DNA of 64,000 nucleotides from Prevotella sp. (GTDB taxonomy: Bacteria > Bacteroidota > Bacteroidia > Bacteroidales > Bacteroidaceae). The DNA is taken from NCBI GenBank assembly GCA_017476785.1, contig JAFUZD010000059.1, positions 1 through 64,000 of the forward strand, read 5' to 3'. This document shows positions 50,173-59,600 of the stretch, piece after piece (the first letter of the stretch is position 1; each line of letters begins with the position of its first letter). The translations under genes and the position numbers were made by a program. Under the pieces are notes generated by a model, which was not told where the DNA came from, made no database searches, and saw only the letters and a program-made list of their open reading frames with translations.

Positions 50173-51120
50173 ATGAAAAGAGTTGTTTTTGCCCTGTTGC
50201 TGCTCCCGCTGGCCATCGGAAAAGCCGATGCGCAAGAGAGCAAGGAAGTCTACCAGTTCCTGCGTCTGCCCGTCAGTGCACACGCAGCAGCACTGGGTGG
50301 CGACAACATCAGCATCACCGACGACGATCCCACGCTCATATTCCATAACCCGGCACTCATCAGCAACGTGAGCGACCGCAGCATCAACCTGAACCTGATG
50401 ACTTATATGGAAGGAGCCAAGACGGCCTCGGCATCGTTTGTCAAAGCGGCAGGAGAGCGCGGCACGTGGGGTGCCACAGCCCAGTATATGGACTACGGGA
50501 CCATCAAGCAGACCACTGCCGACAACATCCAGTTGGGCACGGCATCGGCCAAGGACATCGCCCTGAGCGGCACGTATGCCTACCTGCTGAGCAACCGCAT
50601 TGCCGGAGGCATCACGGCGCGCTTCATCTCGTCGTCTATCGCGGGCTACAACTCGCTGGCCGTGGCCTTCGACCTCGGCATCAACTACTACAACGAGGAG
50701 CACGAATGGAGCGTGTCGGCCGTGGCCAAGAACCTCGGCGGACAAGTGAAGGCCTACGACGAAGACTTTGAACGCATACCGCTCGATCTGCAGGTGGGAG
50801 CCACCAAGCGGCTGCAGGGAGCCCCGCTGCGATTCTCGGCCACGCTGTCGCGGCTGAATCGATGGGACGTGGGCTTCATCAAGCACCTCTCCGTCGGAGC
50901 CGACCTGCTGCTGGGCGAGCACGTCTACATTGCCGGTGGCTACAGCTTCCGCCGTGCCAGCGAGATGAAGATTGCCTCGACCGACGGCGAGAGCAGCCAC
51001 GGTGCCGGGCTGTCGCTGGGCGCAGGACTGCAGCTGGAGCGCTTCAAGCTGAACATCGGCTACGGCAAATACCACGTCAGTGCTTCGTCGCTGCTGATTA
51101 ACTTGACGTACGTACTTTAA
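50173..51120 (+). CDS. porQ: Type IX secretion system outer membrane protein PorQ
   Basis: A 315-residue outer membrane beta-barrel of the PorV/PorQ (FadL-like) group. A signal peptide (about 1-21) is followed by the family's N-terminal motif [20 protein letters not shown] and [14 protein letters not shown], then repeated amphipathic strands ending in [13 protein letters not shown]. The next gene is cmk, the usual porQ neighbour in Bacteroidales as I recall it. PorQ helps attach or retain type IX cargo at the surface. Confidence 0.9.
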   Translation: MKRVVFALLLLPLAIGKADAQESKEVYQFLRLPVSAHAAALGGDNISITDDDPTLIFHNPALISNVSDRSINLNLMTYMEGAKTASASFVKAAGERGTWGATAQYMDYGTIKQTTADNIQLGTASAKDIALSGTYAYLLSNRIAGGITARFISSSIAGYNSLAVAFDLGINYYNEEHEWSVSAVAKNLGGQVKAYDEDFERIPLDLQVGATKRLQGAPLRFSATLSRLNRWDVGFIKHLSVGADLLLGEHVYIAGGYSFRRASEMKIASTDGESSHGAGLSLGAGLQLERFKLNIGYGKYHVSASSLLINLTYVL

Positions 51121-51124
51121 GACT

Positions 51125-51826
51125 ATGAAGAAAATTACAATAGCTATCGACGGATTCTCATCGTGCGGAAAGAGCACGATGGCCAAAGACCTTGCCCGCG
51201 AAGTGGGCTACGTCTATGTAGACACGGGCGCAATGTACCGCTGCGTGACGCTCTATGCCCTGCGGGGCGGGCTCTTCAGCGGCGATGCCATCAACACAGA
51301 AGAGCTGGAGCGGCGGATGGACGACATCCGCATCTCATTCCGGTTTAATTCCGAGACCGGCCGGCCCGACACCTATCTGAACGGCGAATGCGTGGAGAAG
51401 GAAATCCGCACGATGGAGGTTTCGTCGCACGTCAGCCCCATCGCTACCCTGCCCTTTGTGCGCACAGCCCTCGTGGCACAGCAACAGCAGATGGGCAAAG
51501 ACAAAGGCGTGGTGATGGACGGACGCGACATCGGCACGGTGGTATTCCCGGATGCAGAGCTGAAGATTTTCGTCACGGCATCGGCCGAGGTGCGTGCCCA
51601 GCGTCGCTACGACGAGCTGAAGGCCAAAGGAATGGAAGCCGACTATGCTGACATACTAAAGAACGTGCAGGAGCGCGACTACATCGACTCCCACCGCGAC
51701 GTGTCTCCGCTGCGTAAGGCCGACGACGCACTCGAGCTGGACAATTCGGCAATGACCATCAGCGAGCAAAAGCAATGGCTGATGGAACGCTTCCGCGAAG
51801 CCACACAGGCTGCACAGCAAGCATAA
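51125..51826 (+). CDS. cmk: Cytidylate kinase
   Basis: A 233-residue CMP/dCMP kinase. The P-loop is [15 protein letters not shown] (about 9-23), followed by [14 protein letters not shown], the NMP-binding insert with [34 protein letters not shown] and [19 protein letters not shown]. It starts 4 bases after porQ and ends at a strong terminator. In related genomes ispH often follows; here a convergent hexosaminidase gene lies between. Confidence 0.96.
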   Translation: MKKITIAIDGFSSCGKSTMAKDLAREVGYVYVDTGAMYRCVTLYALRGGLFSGDAINTEELERRMDDIRISFRFNSETGRPDTYLNGECVEKEIRTMEVSSHVSPIATLPFVRTALVAQQQQMGKDKGVVMDGRDIGTVVFPDAELKIFVTASAEVRAQRRYDELKAKGMEADYADILKNVQERDYIDSHRDVSPLRKADDALELDNSAMTISEQKQWLMERFREATQAAQQA

Positions 51827-51850
51827 CTGACCTGACATCTCACCCCACCA

Positions 51851-51900
51851 AAATGCCATCGGGGCCGCATCACACGATTGATGCGGCCCCGATGGCATTT
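51851..51900. terminator. Bidirectional intrinsic terminator after cmk
   Basis: A 22-bp perfect stem begins AAATGCCATCGGGGCCGC and ends with its complement; the loop is CACGAT. It separates cmk (+) from the convergent hexosaminidase gene (-). Confidence 0.93.
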
Positions 51901-51917
51901 AATGAAGAGGGCGACAG

Positions 51918-53549
51918 CTATTTCAATGCTGCGTCGCAATAGCGCCAACCTTCGCCCTGATAGATGTTGACCAAACGGGGCAGACGCTTCAGGAAGTCGG
52001 CATAGTCCTTACGCGCGGGAGCCACCCACTGCACCTCGGCCAGCGCAGCCATACGCGGCAGGGCTTGGTATTCGTACAACTGCTTGTAAGCGATGTATTC
52101 GCTCCAGATGTTGGCCTGCGTGCCAATGATGTGGCGGCGCGCCTCGGCCGAGAGCGTCGCAGGCACAGGCTCGAAGCTGTAGACCTTCTCCAGCGGCGAG
52201 TAACCGCCGATGAGCAACGGCTTGGACCAGTCGCTCTCCGGTGTCTGATAGAAGTCAAAGTAGAGCGTGCTGTTAGGAGCCATAATGATGTCATAGCCCC
52301 GTTCGGCCGCACTGACGGCCTCGCCCTCGCCGCGCCAGCTCATTATCATCGCACTGCTGTCCACGCCGCAGTCCAGTATCTCGTCCCAACCGAGCAACCG
52401 GCGGCCGTGCTGGGCGAGGAAGCGCACCATATGGCGCACGATGTAGCCCTGAAGTTGGTCTTCGGCCGAGCGTCCCCCAGCGGTCACCAAGCCCTCGGCA
52501 GCTATCTTCTGCTGACACTTGGCACAGGCCTTCCAGCGTGTCTTGGGAGCCTCATCGCCGCCCAGATGGACGATGTGCGAGGGGAAGAGTGCGATAACTT
52601 CGCCCACCACATCCTCCAAAAAGCGGTAGGTCTGCGGATTGCCGCCGCAGAGAATATCGTCGAAGACGCCCCAGTCGGGGCACACCTCATAGGGACCGCC
52701 CGTACAGCCCAGCTCAGGATAGGCGGCCAGTGCGGCCAGCATATGGCCGGGCATATCGATTTCGGGGATGATGGTGATGTAGCGTTGGCTGGCATAGGCC
52801 ACGATTTCGCGAATGTCCTCCTGCGTGAAGTAGCCGCCGTGGGGGGTGTCGTCATAGAGTCCCGTGTTACGGCCGATGACGGTACGGCGGCGGACAGACC
52901 CAACCTCGGTCAGCCGCGGCCACGACTTGATTTCGATGCGCCAGCCCTGCTCGTCGGTCAGATGCCAGTGCAGCGTATTCATTCCGTGGAGTGCCAGCAT
53001 ATCAATGTACTGCTTGACAAACGACTTCCCAAAGAAATGGCGGCAGACGTCGAGATGCATTGCCCGATAGGCAAAGCGCGGCGTATTGCTGACGCTGACA
53101 TAGGGCAGGCTGACGCTATCGGCCGGAGCCGCGGGCAGGGCCTGACGCAATGCCTGAATGCCGTAGAAGACACCCTGCGGCGTGCCGCCCTCTACGACGA
53201 GACCGCTCTTGTCGGCCCGGATGGCATAGCCCTCGGCAGCTATCTGCGGATTCAGCTGCAGGCGTACGGCCACCGTCTTCTTGGGTGCCGAGGGGGCAAC
53301 GGGCAGCTGCAGCCCGCAACGCGCCTTCACATAGTCGGCCAAGAAACGGGCATTGCGAGCCATCGGCTCTTCATCGCCGGCATAAGTAATACACTGGATG
53401 GCCCGCAGCGGCAACTGCCGGTGGGCTGCATCGACGACGACCGACGCCGGACGCGGAACGATTTGGAAGTCGGCCATCTGCTGTGCGACGACACCCGTAA
53501 AGCTCCACAACGAGAGGAGTAGCGTCGTCATTTTTCTCTTGAAAGTCAT
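51918..53549 (-). CDS. Secreted beta-N-acetylhexosaminidase (GH20)
   Basis: A 543-residue glycoside hydrolase of family 20 with a signal peptide (MTFKRKMTTLLLSLWSFTG, about 1-22). An N-terminal GH20b domain covers about 25-140, followed by the catalytic barrel: HWHLTDEQGWRIEIKSWP, IIPEIDMPGHMLAALA, and the catalytic Asp-Glu in HLGGDEAPKTRW. It removes terminal GlcNAc or GalNAc, probably from host or dietary glycans. In-frame ATGs at 53561 and 53576 also exist; 53549 gives the best signal peptide. Confidence 0.9.
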   Translation of the reverse strand: MTFKRKMTTLLLSLWSFTGVVAQQMADFQIVPRPASVVVDAAHRQLPLRAIQCITYAGDEEPMARNARFLADYVKARCGLQLPVAPSAPKKTVAVRLQLNPQIAAEGYAIRADKSGLVVEGGTPQGVFYGIQALRQALPAAPADSVSLPYVSVSNTPRFAYRAMHLDVCRHFFGKSFVKQYIDMLALHGMNTLHWHLTDEQGWRIEIKSWPRLTEVGSVRRRTVIGRNTGLYDDTPHGGYFTQEDIREIVAYASQRYITIIPEIDMPGHMLAALAAYPELGCTGGPYEVCPDWGVFDDILCGGNPQTYRFLEDVVGEVIALFPSHIVHLGGDEAPKTRWKACAKCQQKIAAEGLVTAGGRSAEDQLQGYIVRHMVRFLAQHGRRLLGWDEILDCGVDSSAMIMSWRGEGEAVSAAERGYDIIMAPNSTLYFDFYQTPESDWSKPLLIGGYSPLEKVYSFEPVPATLSAEARRHIIGTQANIWSEYIAYKQLYEYQALPRMAALAEVQWVAPARKDYADFLKRLPRLVNIYQGEGWRYCDAALK

Positions 53550-53606
53550 ATTCGTTAGATTCATTGAAGCTATCATTCTGTCATTACCGTCAGCAGTCTG
53601 CCGCTG

Positions 53607-54482
53607 CTACTCTCTGCCCAGCAGCGCGTCGCGGCACTGCTCCATCAGCCATTTGGGCGTGCTCGTCGCACCGCAGATGCCTACGGTCTCTATGCCTTCG
53701 AGCCACGCGGCATCAATCTCCTCGGGGCCTTCGATGAGGTGGGAGTTGGGGTTGACCCGCAGGCACTCGTTGAAAAGCACCTTCCCATTGGAGCTCTTGC
53801 GCCCGCAGACAAAGAGGATGAGGTCGTGGCGGGTGGCAAACTGCGAGATGTTGGGCATTCGGTTGGCCACCTGACGGCAGATGGTGTCGAAGCTGCGGAA
53901 CGTGGCCGCAGGAGCGATGTGCTGCTGGATGTACTCGATGATGCGGTGAAACTCGTCAAGGCTCTTCGTGGTCTGCGAATAGAGATAGATGTCGCGCGTA
54001 AAGTCGAGCTGCTTCACGTCGTCGAACTTCTCGATGACGATAGCCCTCCCCTCAGTCTGTCCCACCAGCCCGAGCACCTCGGCGTGGCCGTTCTTGCCAA
54101 AGATGACGATTTGCGCCGTGTCTCCCCTCGCCTCTTCGCATCCCGACAGATACTGACGCTTGATGCGCTTCTGCAACTGCAGCACCACGGGGCACGTGGC
54201 ATCGATAATCTCTATCTGGTTGCGCGCTGCCAGCGCATAGGTCTCCGGCGGTTCTCCGTGAGCCCGCAGCAGCACTTTGGCATCGTGTAGCTGAGCCAGC
54301 TGGTCGTGGTTGATGGTGATGAGCCCCATCTGGCGCAGCCGCTCGCACTCCATCCCGTTGTGCACGATGTCGCCGAGGCAGTAGAGCGTACTGCCAGCCG
54401 CCAGCTCTTCCTCAGCTTTCTTGATGGCTGTCGTCACGCCGAAGCAGAAGCCGCTGCCATTGTCTATCTCTATTTGTAGCAT
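53607..54482 (-). CDS. ispH: 4-hydroxy-3-methylbut-2-enyl diphosphate reductase
   Basis: A 291-residue IspH/LytB protein, the last enzyme of the MEP isoprenoid pathway. Cluster-binding cysteines are in GSGFCFGVTTAI (about 10-21) and IDATCPVV; the third is expected in VGICGATSTPKWL, near the C-terminus. Other motifs: GDIVHNGMECERL and LLRAHGEPPET. It is followed upstream by meaB on the same strand. Confidence 0.95.
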   Translation of the reverse strand: MLQIEIDNGSGFCFGVTTAIKKAEEELAAGSTLYCLGDIVHNGMECERLRQMGLITINHDQLAQLHDAKVLLRAHGEPPETYALAARNQIEIIDATCPVVLQLQKRIKRQYLSGCEEARGDTAQIVIFGKNGHAEVLGLVGQTEGRAIVIEKFDDVKQLDFTRDIYLYSQTTKSLDEFHRIIEYIQQHIAPAATFRSFDTICRQVANRMPNISQFATRHDLILFVCGRKSSNGKVLFNECLRVNPNSHLIEGPEEIDAAWLEGIETVGICGATSTPKWLMEQCRDALLGRE

Positions 54483-54498
54483 CGTCTGTGTCTCTCTG

Positions 54499-55599
54499 TT
54501 ATTTCTTCAAGTCCAAGAAGTAGCGGTCCAGCAGGTCCTGAGCGGCAGCAAACGAGGTCACCTCGCCGGCCAGCACCGCGTGCTCGGCAGCCTGCAGACG
54601 CTGCTGAATGAGCGGATTGTTGTAGAAGCTGAAGCGCAGTTGCTCGTTGATACTCTCGTACATCCAGTATTTGGCCTGCTCATTGCGCCGATAGTCAAAG
54701 TAGCCATTCTGCTTCACGAAGTCGATATACTGATAAATCATATCCCATATTTCCTTCACGCCTGTCCCATAGAAGCCGCTGTAACAAAGCACCTTCGGCA
54801 GCCAGCCGCTCTCAGGCATTGGGAAGAAGTGGAGCGCATTGCGGAAGTTAGTGGCAGCCAAGTGGCACTTGTCTACGTTCTCGCCGTCGCACTTGTTGAT
54901 GACGATGCCATCCGAAATCTCCATTATGCCGCGTTTGATGCCTTGCAGCTCGTCGCCCGTCCCGGCCAACTGGATGAGCAGGAAGAAGTCGACCATCGAG
55001 TGACAGGCGGTCTCGCTCTGCCCCACGCCCACGGTCTCTACGAAAATGGTGTCAAAGCCGGCCGCCTCGCAGAGGATGATGGTCTCGCGCGTCTTGCGCG
55101 TCACGCCGCCCAGCGAGCCAGCCGTCGGGCTGGGACGGATGAACGATGAGGGATGCTGCGACAGCTTCTCCATTCGCGTCTTGTCGCCGAGGATGCTGCC
55201 CTTCGAGCGCTCAGAGCTGGGGTCGATGGCCAGCACGGCCAGTTTGCCCCCCTTCTCGCGCAGCACGTGCATACCAAACTCGTCGATACTGGTCGACTTG
55301 CCTGCACCGGGCACGCCGCTGATACCCACACGGATGGAACGCCCGCTATACGGCAGGCACTTGTTGATGACCTCCTGAGCACGCGACTGGTGGTCGGGGT
55401 TGACGCTCTCTACCAACGTCACTGCCTGCGAGAGGATGGTGACATCGCCCTTCAAGATGCCTTCTACCATTTCGTCTACCGACAACTCGCGCCGGCGGAA
55501 GCGGCTACGCTTCAGATAGGGATTGATGATGGAGGGTTGCTCCACGCCGCTGTTCACTTGCAGTCCGGCATATTCGGCACTGTTTTCTGGATGCTCCAT
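54499..55599 (-). CDS. meaB: MeaB/ArgK-family GTPase (methylmalonyl-CoA mutase chaperone)
   Basis: A 366-residue P-loop GTPase of the MeaB/ArgK group, which protects and reloads adenosylcobalamin-dependent methylmalonyl-CoA mutase. Motifs: VGISGVPGAGKSTSIDEFG, AIDPSSERSKGSILGDKTRM, IFVETVGVGQSE and VINKCDGEN. No mutase gene is present in the window. It lies 16 bases upstream of ispH. Confidence 0.94.
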   Translation of the reverse strand: MEHPENSAEYAGLQVNSGVEQPSIINPYLKRSRFRRRELSVDEMVEGILKGDVTILSQAVTLVESVNPDHQSRAQEVINKCLPYSGRSIRVGISGVPGAGKSTSIDEFGMHVLREKGGKLAVLAIDPSSERSKGSILGDKTRMEKLSQHPSSFIRPSPTAGSLGGVTRKTRETIILCEAAGFDTIFVETVGVGQSETACHSMVDFFLLIQLAGTGDELQGIKRGIMEISDGIVINKCDGENVDKCHLAATNFRNALHFFPMPESGWLPKVLCYSGFYGTGVKEIWDMIYQYIDFVKQNGYFDYRRNEQAKYWMYESINEQLRFSFYNNPLIQQRLQAAEHAVLAGEVTSFAAAQDLLDRYFLDLKK

Positions 55600-55602
55600 T
55601 GC

Positions 55603-56670
55603 TTATTTGGCATTAATATTGATGACTATCTTGGGTCGGTCTGGGTCGTTCGTAATCATCAGCACACGCGGACGGGTACGCACATTGCGCAACTCGTCGC
55701 GCAGGGCTGTGACCTTCAGCTTGGTAGACTCGCCGGGAGCCAGCACTCGCTTGCCCAGCGTCACCTTAAGTCCCAGCGTGAACATCTGGAGCGACGAGAT
55801 CTTCAAATCCGTACGGCCGTTGTTCACGATGTCGATGGTCTCCGTCTTCTTCTGCTTGCCGGCAAAGGCGATATTCAGCGTATCGGCCGACAGTTGCACC
55901 TTCGGTGCCAGCTGACGCTGGGCATCGTTCAGCCCGATGAAGCCGGGCAGCAGCACGGCCGAGACGGGAATCTCTTTCTCCTTGCTCACCTTCTCGCCCG
56001 GATTGGCAGCCAGATAGACGGCTGTCTGGGTCAGTCCGTAGTCGCGCAACCGGTCAGAATGCAGCGTGACGGTGATGGTCGCAGCGTGGCCGGGAGCCAC
56101 CGTGGCCGGCTGAACCGTGGCCGAGAGGTAGGCCGGCAGATGCATCAGGTTGGGGCGATAGGTCGTTGTACCGCTATTGTAGATGTGCAACTCCTGCACC
56201 GGCCGGTCGCCTTTGTTCACGTCGTCGAACTCGATACTCTGTCCGTCAATGCGGAGGTCGCCCATCTCGTAGGGATAGGTGCCGCTGAAGTTCTGCACCT
56301 CAGCCTGCACGACACCCCGCATCGTGAGGTAGATGGGGTTCTTGGAACCATTGCTGTAGACCGCGGCTTCTTTCTGGAAATGGCCCAGCTGGGCAGCGTC
56401 GTAGGTCAGACGGATGGTAAACTTGTCGTTCGCTCCGATGTCTTGGCGGGGATAGTCCACCGAGGTACAGCCGCAGCTGGTACGTACCTGCTGGATGCGC
56501 AACTTGCGGAGCCCCTTATTGCGCAGTTCAAACTCAGCCGTCACGGGCTGCCGATAGCCCGTTGAGCCGCAGTCTACGTTTCCTTTGATTACGGTCAGTC
56601 GCTGGGCTGAAGTGGGTGCTGCGGCCGCAGCCATCAGCAGTAGGATAATCAGTTTCTTGTTCATCATCAT
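55603..56670 (-). CDS. DUF1573-containing secreted protein
   Basis: A 355-residue exported protein with a signal peptide (MMMNKKLIILLLMAAAAA) and tandem Ig-like DUF1573 domains. The family motif with paired cysteines is TSCGCTSVDYPRQ (about 65-77), after FELRNKGLRKLRIQQV; a later domain has TETIDIVNNGRTDLKI. The start overlaps the end of the macroglobulin gene by ATGA, so the two are coupled. Function unknown. Confidence 0.85.
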   Translation of the reverse strand: MMMNKKLIILLLMAAAAAPTSAQRLTVIKGNVDCGSTGYRQPVTAEFELRNKGLRKLRIQQVRTSCGCTSVDYPRQDIGANDKFTIRLTYDAAQLGHFQKEAAVYSNGSKNPIYLTMRGVVQAEVQNFSGTYPYEMGDLRIDGQSIEFDDVNKGDRPVQELHIYNSGTTTYRPNLMHLPAYLSATVQPATVAPGHAATITVTLHSDRLRDYGLTQTAVYLAANPGEKVSKEKEIPVSAVLLPGFIGLNDAQRQLAPKVQLSADTLNIAFAGKQKKTETIDIVNNGRTDLKISSLQMFTLGLKVTLGKRVLAPGESTKLKVTALRDELRNVRTRPRVLMITNDPDRPKIVININAK

Positions 56671-59600
56671 TGTATGTTTAGGGTGACTGACGGTGCCGCA
56701 GAGTGGAATTCGGGCGCGTATGCACACTGAACGGTGCAGATGCCCGTCTCGTAACGGCCGGCACGGTCGATATAATATTCGGTTTCTATCACGTGTTTGC
56801 CTTTCGACAGCCCACCGAAGTAGTAGTTCGTCGAACAGTCCTTAGGCATACAGTAGGCTCCGTCGCGGTAGCCGGAGAGCTGGTTGACGGGTTCCATACA
56901 GGCGGCACGACTGTCTACCAGCTGAACGAAGTCGAGGTCGCGGGTGGTCTCGATGGTGATGCGCACCTTCAAACGGTCGCCCACGTGCAGCTGGTCGGCC
57001 CCGATGAGCTCGCGCTTGACGGTGATGCCGCTCTGCGAAGCCGCTATCTCGGAGGTCTTCTGCATAAACTGCGCATAGAGGGCGCCCCACGACGTCCCCG
57101 TACTGGTCTTGGAGGCGGTGAAAGTGCGGCCCTGCGGCGCACTGACGGTAGTCTTCACATAGCCGATGCCTGCCGTGGCCTGCGGCAGTTCCAGCGGCTG
57201 GCCGTCGATGGCGAGTGCCGTGGGCTCCTGACTGCCGAGGATGGTCTGGCGGTCGAAGAGGAAGGCGTAGATGGCGTTTACGCTGTTGACCGGCGTGTCC
57301 CACGTCTGCGTGCGCTTCTCTTGCAGCAGCCAGCGACGCATCTCATCCAGCGTCTGGAGGTCAGAGGGAGCCACGGCTTGGATAGCCTCGATGGCGGCCA
57401 CCTCGGTGGGTATCTTGTAGTCGAACCACGAGTAGCCTGCACGCGGCGTGTCGTAGTAGCGGCCCATCTCCTCGGTATAGACCGAGTATTGGCGCAGGCT
57501 CTCCACATATTCGGCAGCCTTGCCGCTCTCGCCGTGTTTGGAGAGGATGACGGCGGTCAGTGCTTTCTCGTAGAGGCTCTGGTTCTTGATTTCTTTCTTC
57601 AGCAAAGCAGTCAGGTAGCTGTTGGCAGCCTGTGCCTTAGCCGGCAGCTGCCGACCGTCGAGGGCACAGAGATAGAGCCACCGCAATGCCGTGAACGAGG
57701 GGAACGTCTGCTTATGGCCGCGATGCTCCTCGCGCTTCATCGTCTCCACCAGCTCCACCATCTCGCGACCCATATAGCCAAAGGCTTTGTCGAGCAGCGG
57801 CTGGGTCTTGCCGAGTGCCGATGTCAGCACATTCAGCCTAACCAGCATCTCGCTGACGGCTACGGTGATGTGCAGGCTGCCGGGCATTCCGGGATACCAG
57901 CTCCAAGCACCGTCGGCGCCCTGCAGCTCCGCCAGTTTCGCAGCGTTCAGTGCCAAGCGGGCATTGATACCGTTGACATCGAAGAAGTCGGCCAGTCGCT
58001 GCTTCTGCTCGCTCTCGCGGTCGGCGGCGGCCACCCACGGGGTCTCGGCCAGCAATAGGTTCTTCAGTTCCTCGTCCTTTTCCAGACTGCTTTGGAGCGA
58101 GGTCTCCCCGCCCGTCTCGCGTTTCCACTGCTCGAAGACGGTCCGCACGCTGGGGTTCTGCGCCAAAATACTCATAGCGAGCGTATTGGAATAGTAGGCG
58201 GCAGCCTGCTCTATGGCACTCTTCTCCCACGGCTGTCCGAGGGTGGGCAGCGACTGAATCATCAGCCACGCCGGATTGTTGGTGTACTCTATGGTCAGTT
58301 TCTGCTGTGAAGTGCCTTCGGGGAACAGCGGTTGCAGGTCGACAGACTTCACTCCGGGCTGGTGCTGGGTGAAGGGCACCGTGCGCGTCACGTACTCGCA
58401 GTCGGGCAGCACGGGCAGATAGTGCTGTTCGCCGTCGCTGAAGCCCTCGCCCGCAATGCTGACCTTACATATTAATAAGGTGTGACGGTTGTCGGGACGG
58501 AACGAGAACAGGGCACTGCCCGTCTCGCCAGCCTTTACGCTGACGGCCACTCGCTGCGTATAGACCGTCTGCTCGGTGTCGGGCGTAAGCAATTCGATGC
58601 AGGCCGTTGCCGTAATATCCTGCTCGCCCGTGTTGAAGATGCGGGCCATCAGCTGGGCCTCGTCGCCCACGCGGACAAAGCGCGGGACGTTGGGCTGTAT
58701 CATCACGTCTTTTTGGGCAATGGCCTCGCCTTCGAGCACGCCCGTGCAGAGGTCCTTCGTGTGAGCGAGCCCGATGAAGCGCCACGTGGTGAGGCTCTCG
58801 GGCAGCGTGAAGCGCAGGGCTACGTTGCCGTTCTTGTCGGCCACCAGTGCGGGATAGAAGAAGGCGGTCTCGTCGAGGTTCTGGCGCAGCTGCACCTCCT
58901 CCCTACTTTCTTCCGGCTCGCTGCCAGCGGCATTGCCTGCCACCGTCACCACTTCTTGCAGCTCCACCCTTTCTTGTTCGTCCGCGGCTGCATCCATCGC
59001 CACGCTCTTCATCATCAGCGGGGCGGCGGCCATATCCATATAGACGCCGTTGCTCCTGTTCGGGGCGAAGCGCCCCCTACTCCTGCTCATCAGCACGACG
59101 TCGCGGCGATAGAAGGAGGGGAACACGTCGCCGTCGAAGCGTGTGTAGTCCAACGAGGCGACCTTCAATGACGTATAGGCCAACTCGCTCCTGCCGTAAA
59201 TCTGCGAGGGGCTCTGGTACTGCCAAGAAGTCTGCGGCAGTGCCAGCCACGCGGGGGCCTTCAGCGCCCACGAGTGCTCCGCAAGCTGGTCGAGGCTCTG
59301 GTCGTAGAGCGTGGCTGTCAGCTGGGCGGCGGCCGGCTTACCGTCCGGGCCGATGATGCTGAGCGTCCACTCTTCCTGCTGGCCGGGCGTCAGCCGGTCA
59401 CGGAAGGTGCTCCACTGCAGTTTCAGGTCTTTGTCGGGCAGCGGTCGGCGGATGGTGGCCGAATGGGTGTAGGTGACGCCCTGCTTCACCCACGCAAAGG
59501 TGAGCAGCAGGCCGTCGCCGTATTCTTCCTTATAGGTCAGTTTCCGGTTCCACAGCGAGCGGCTTTCTTTCAACACGCCGCTCTCGATGGTCTTCTTACC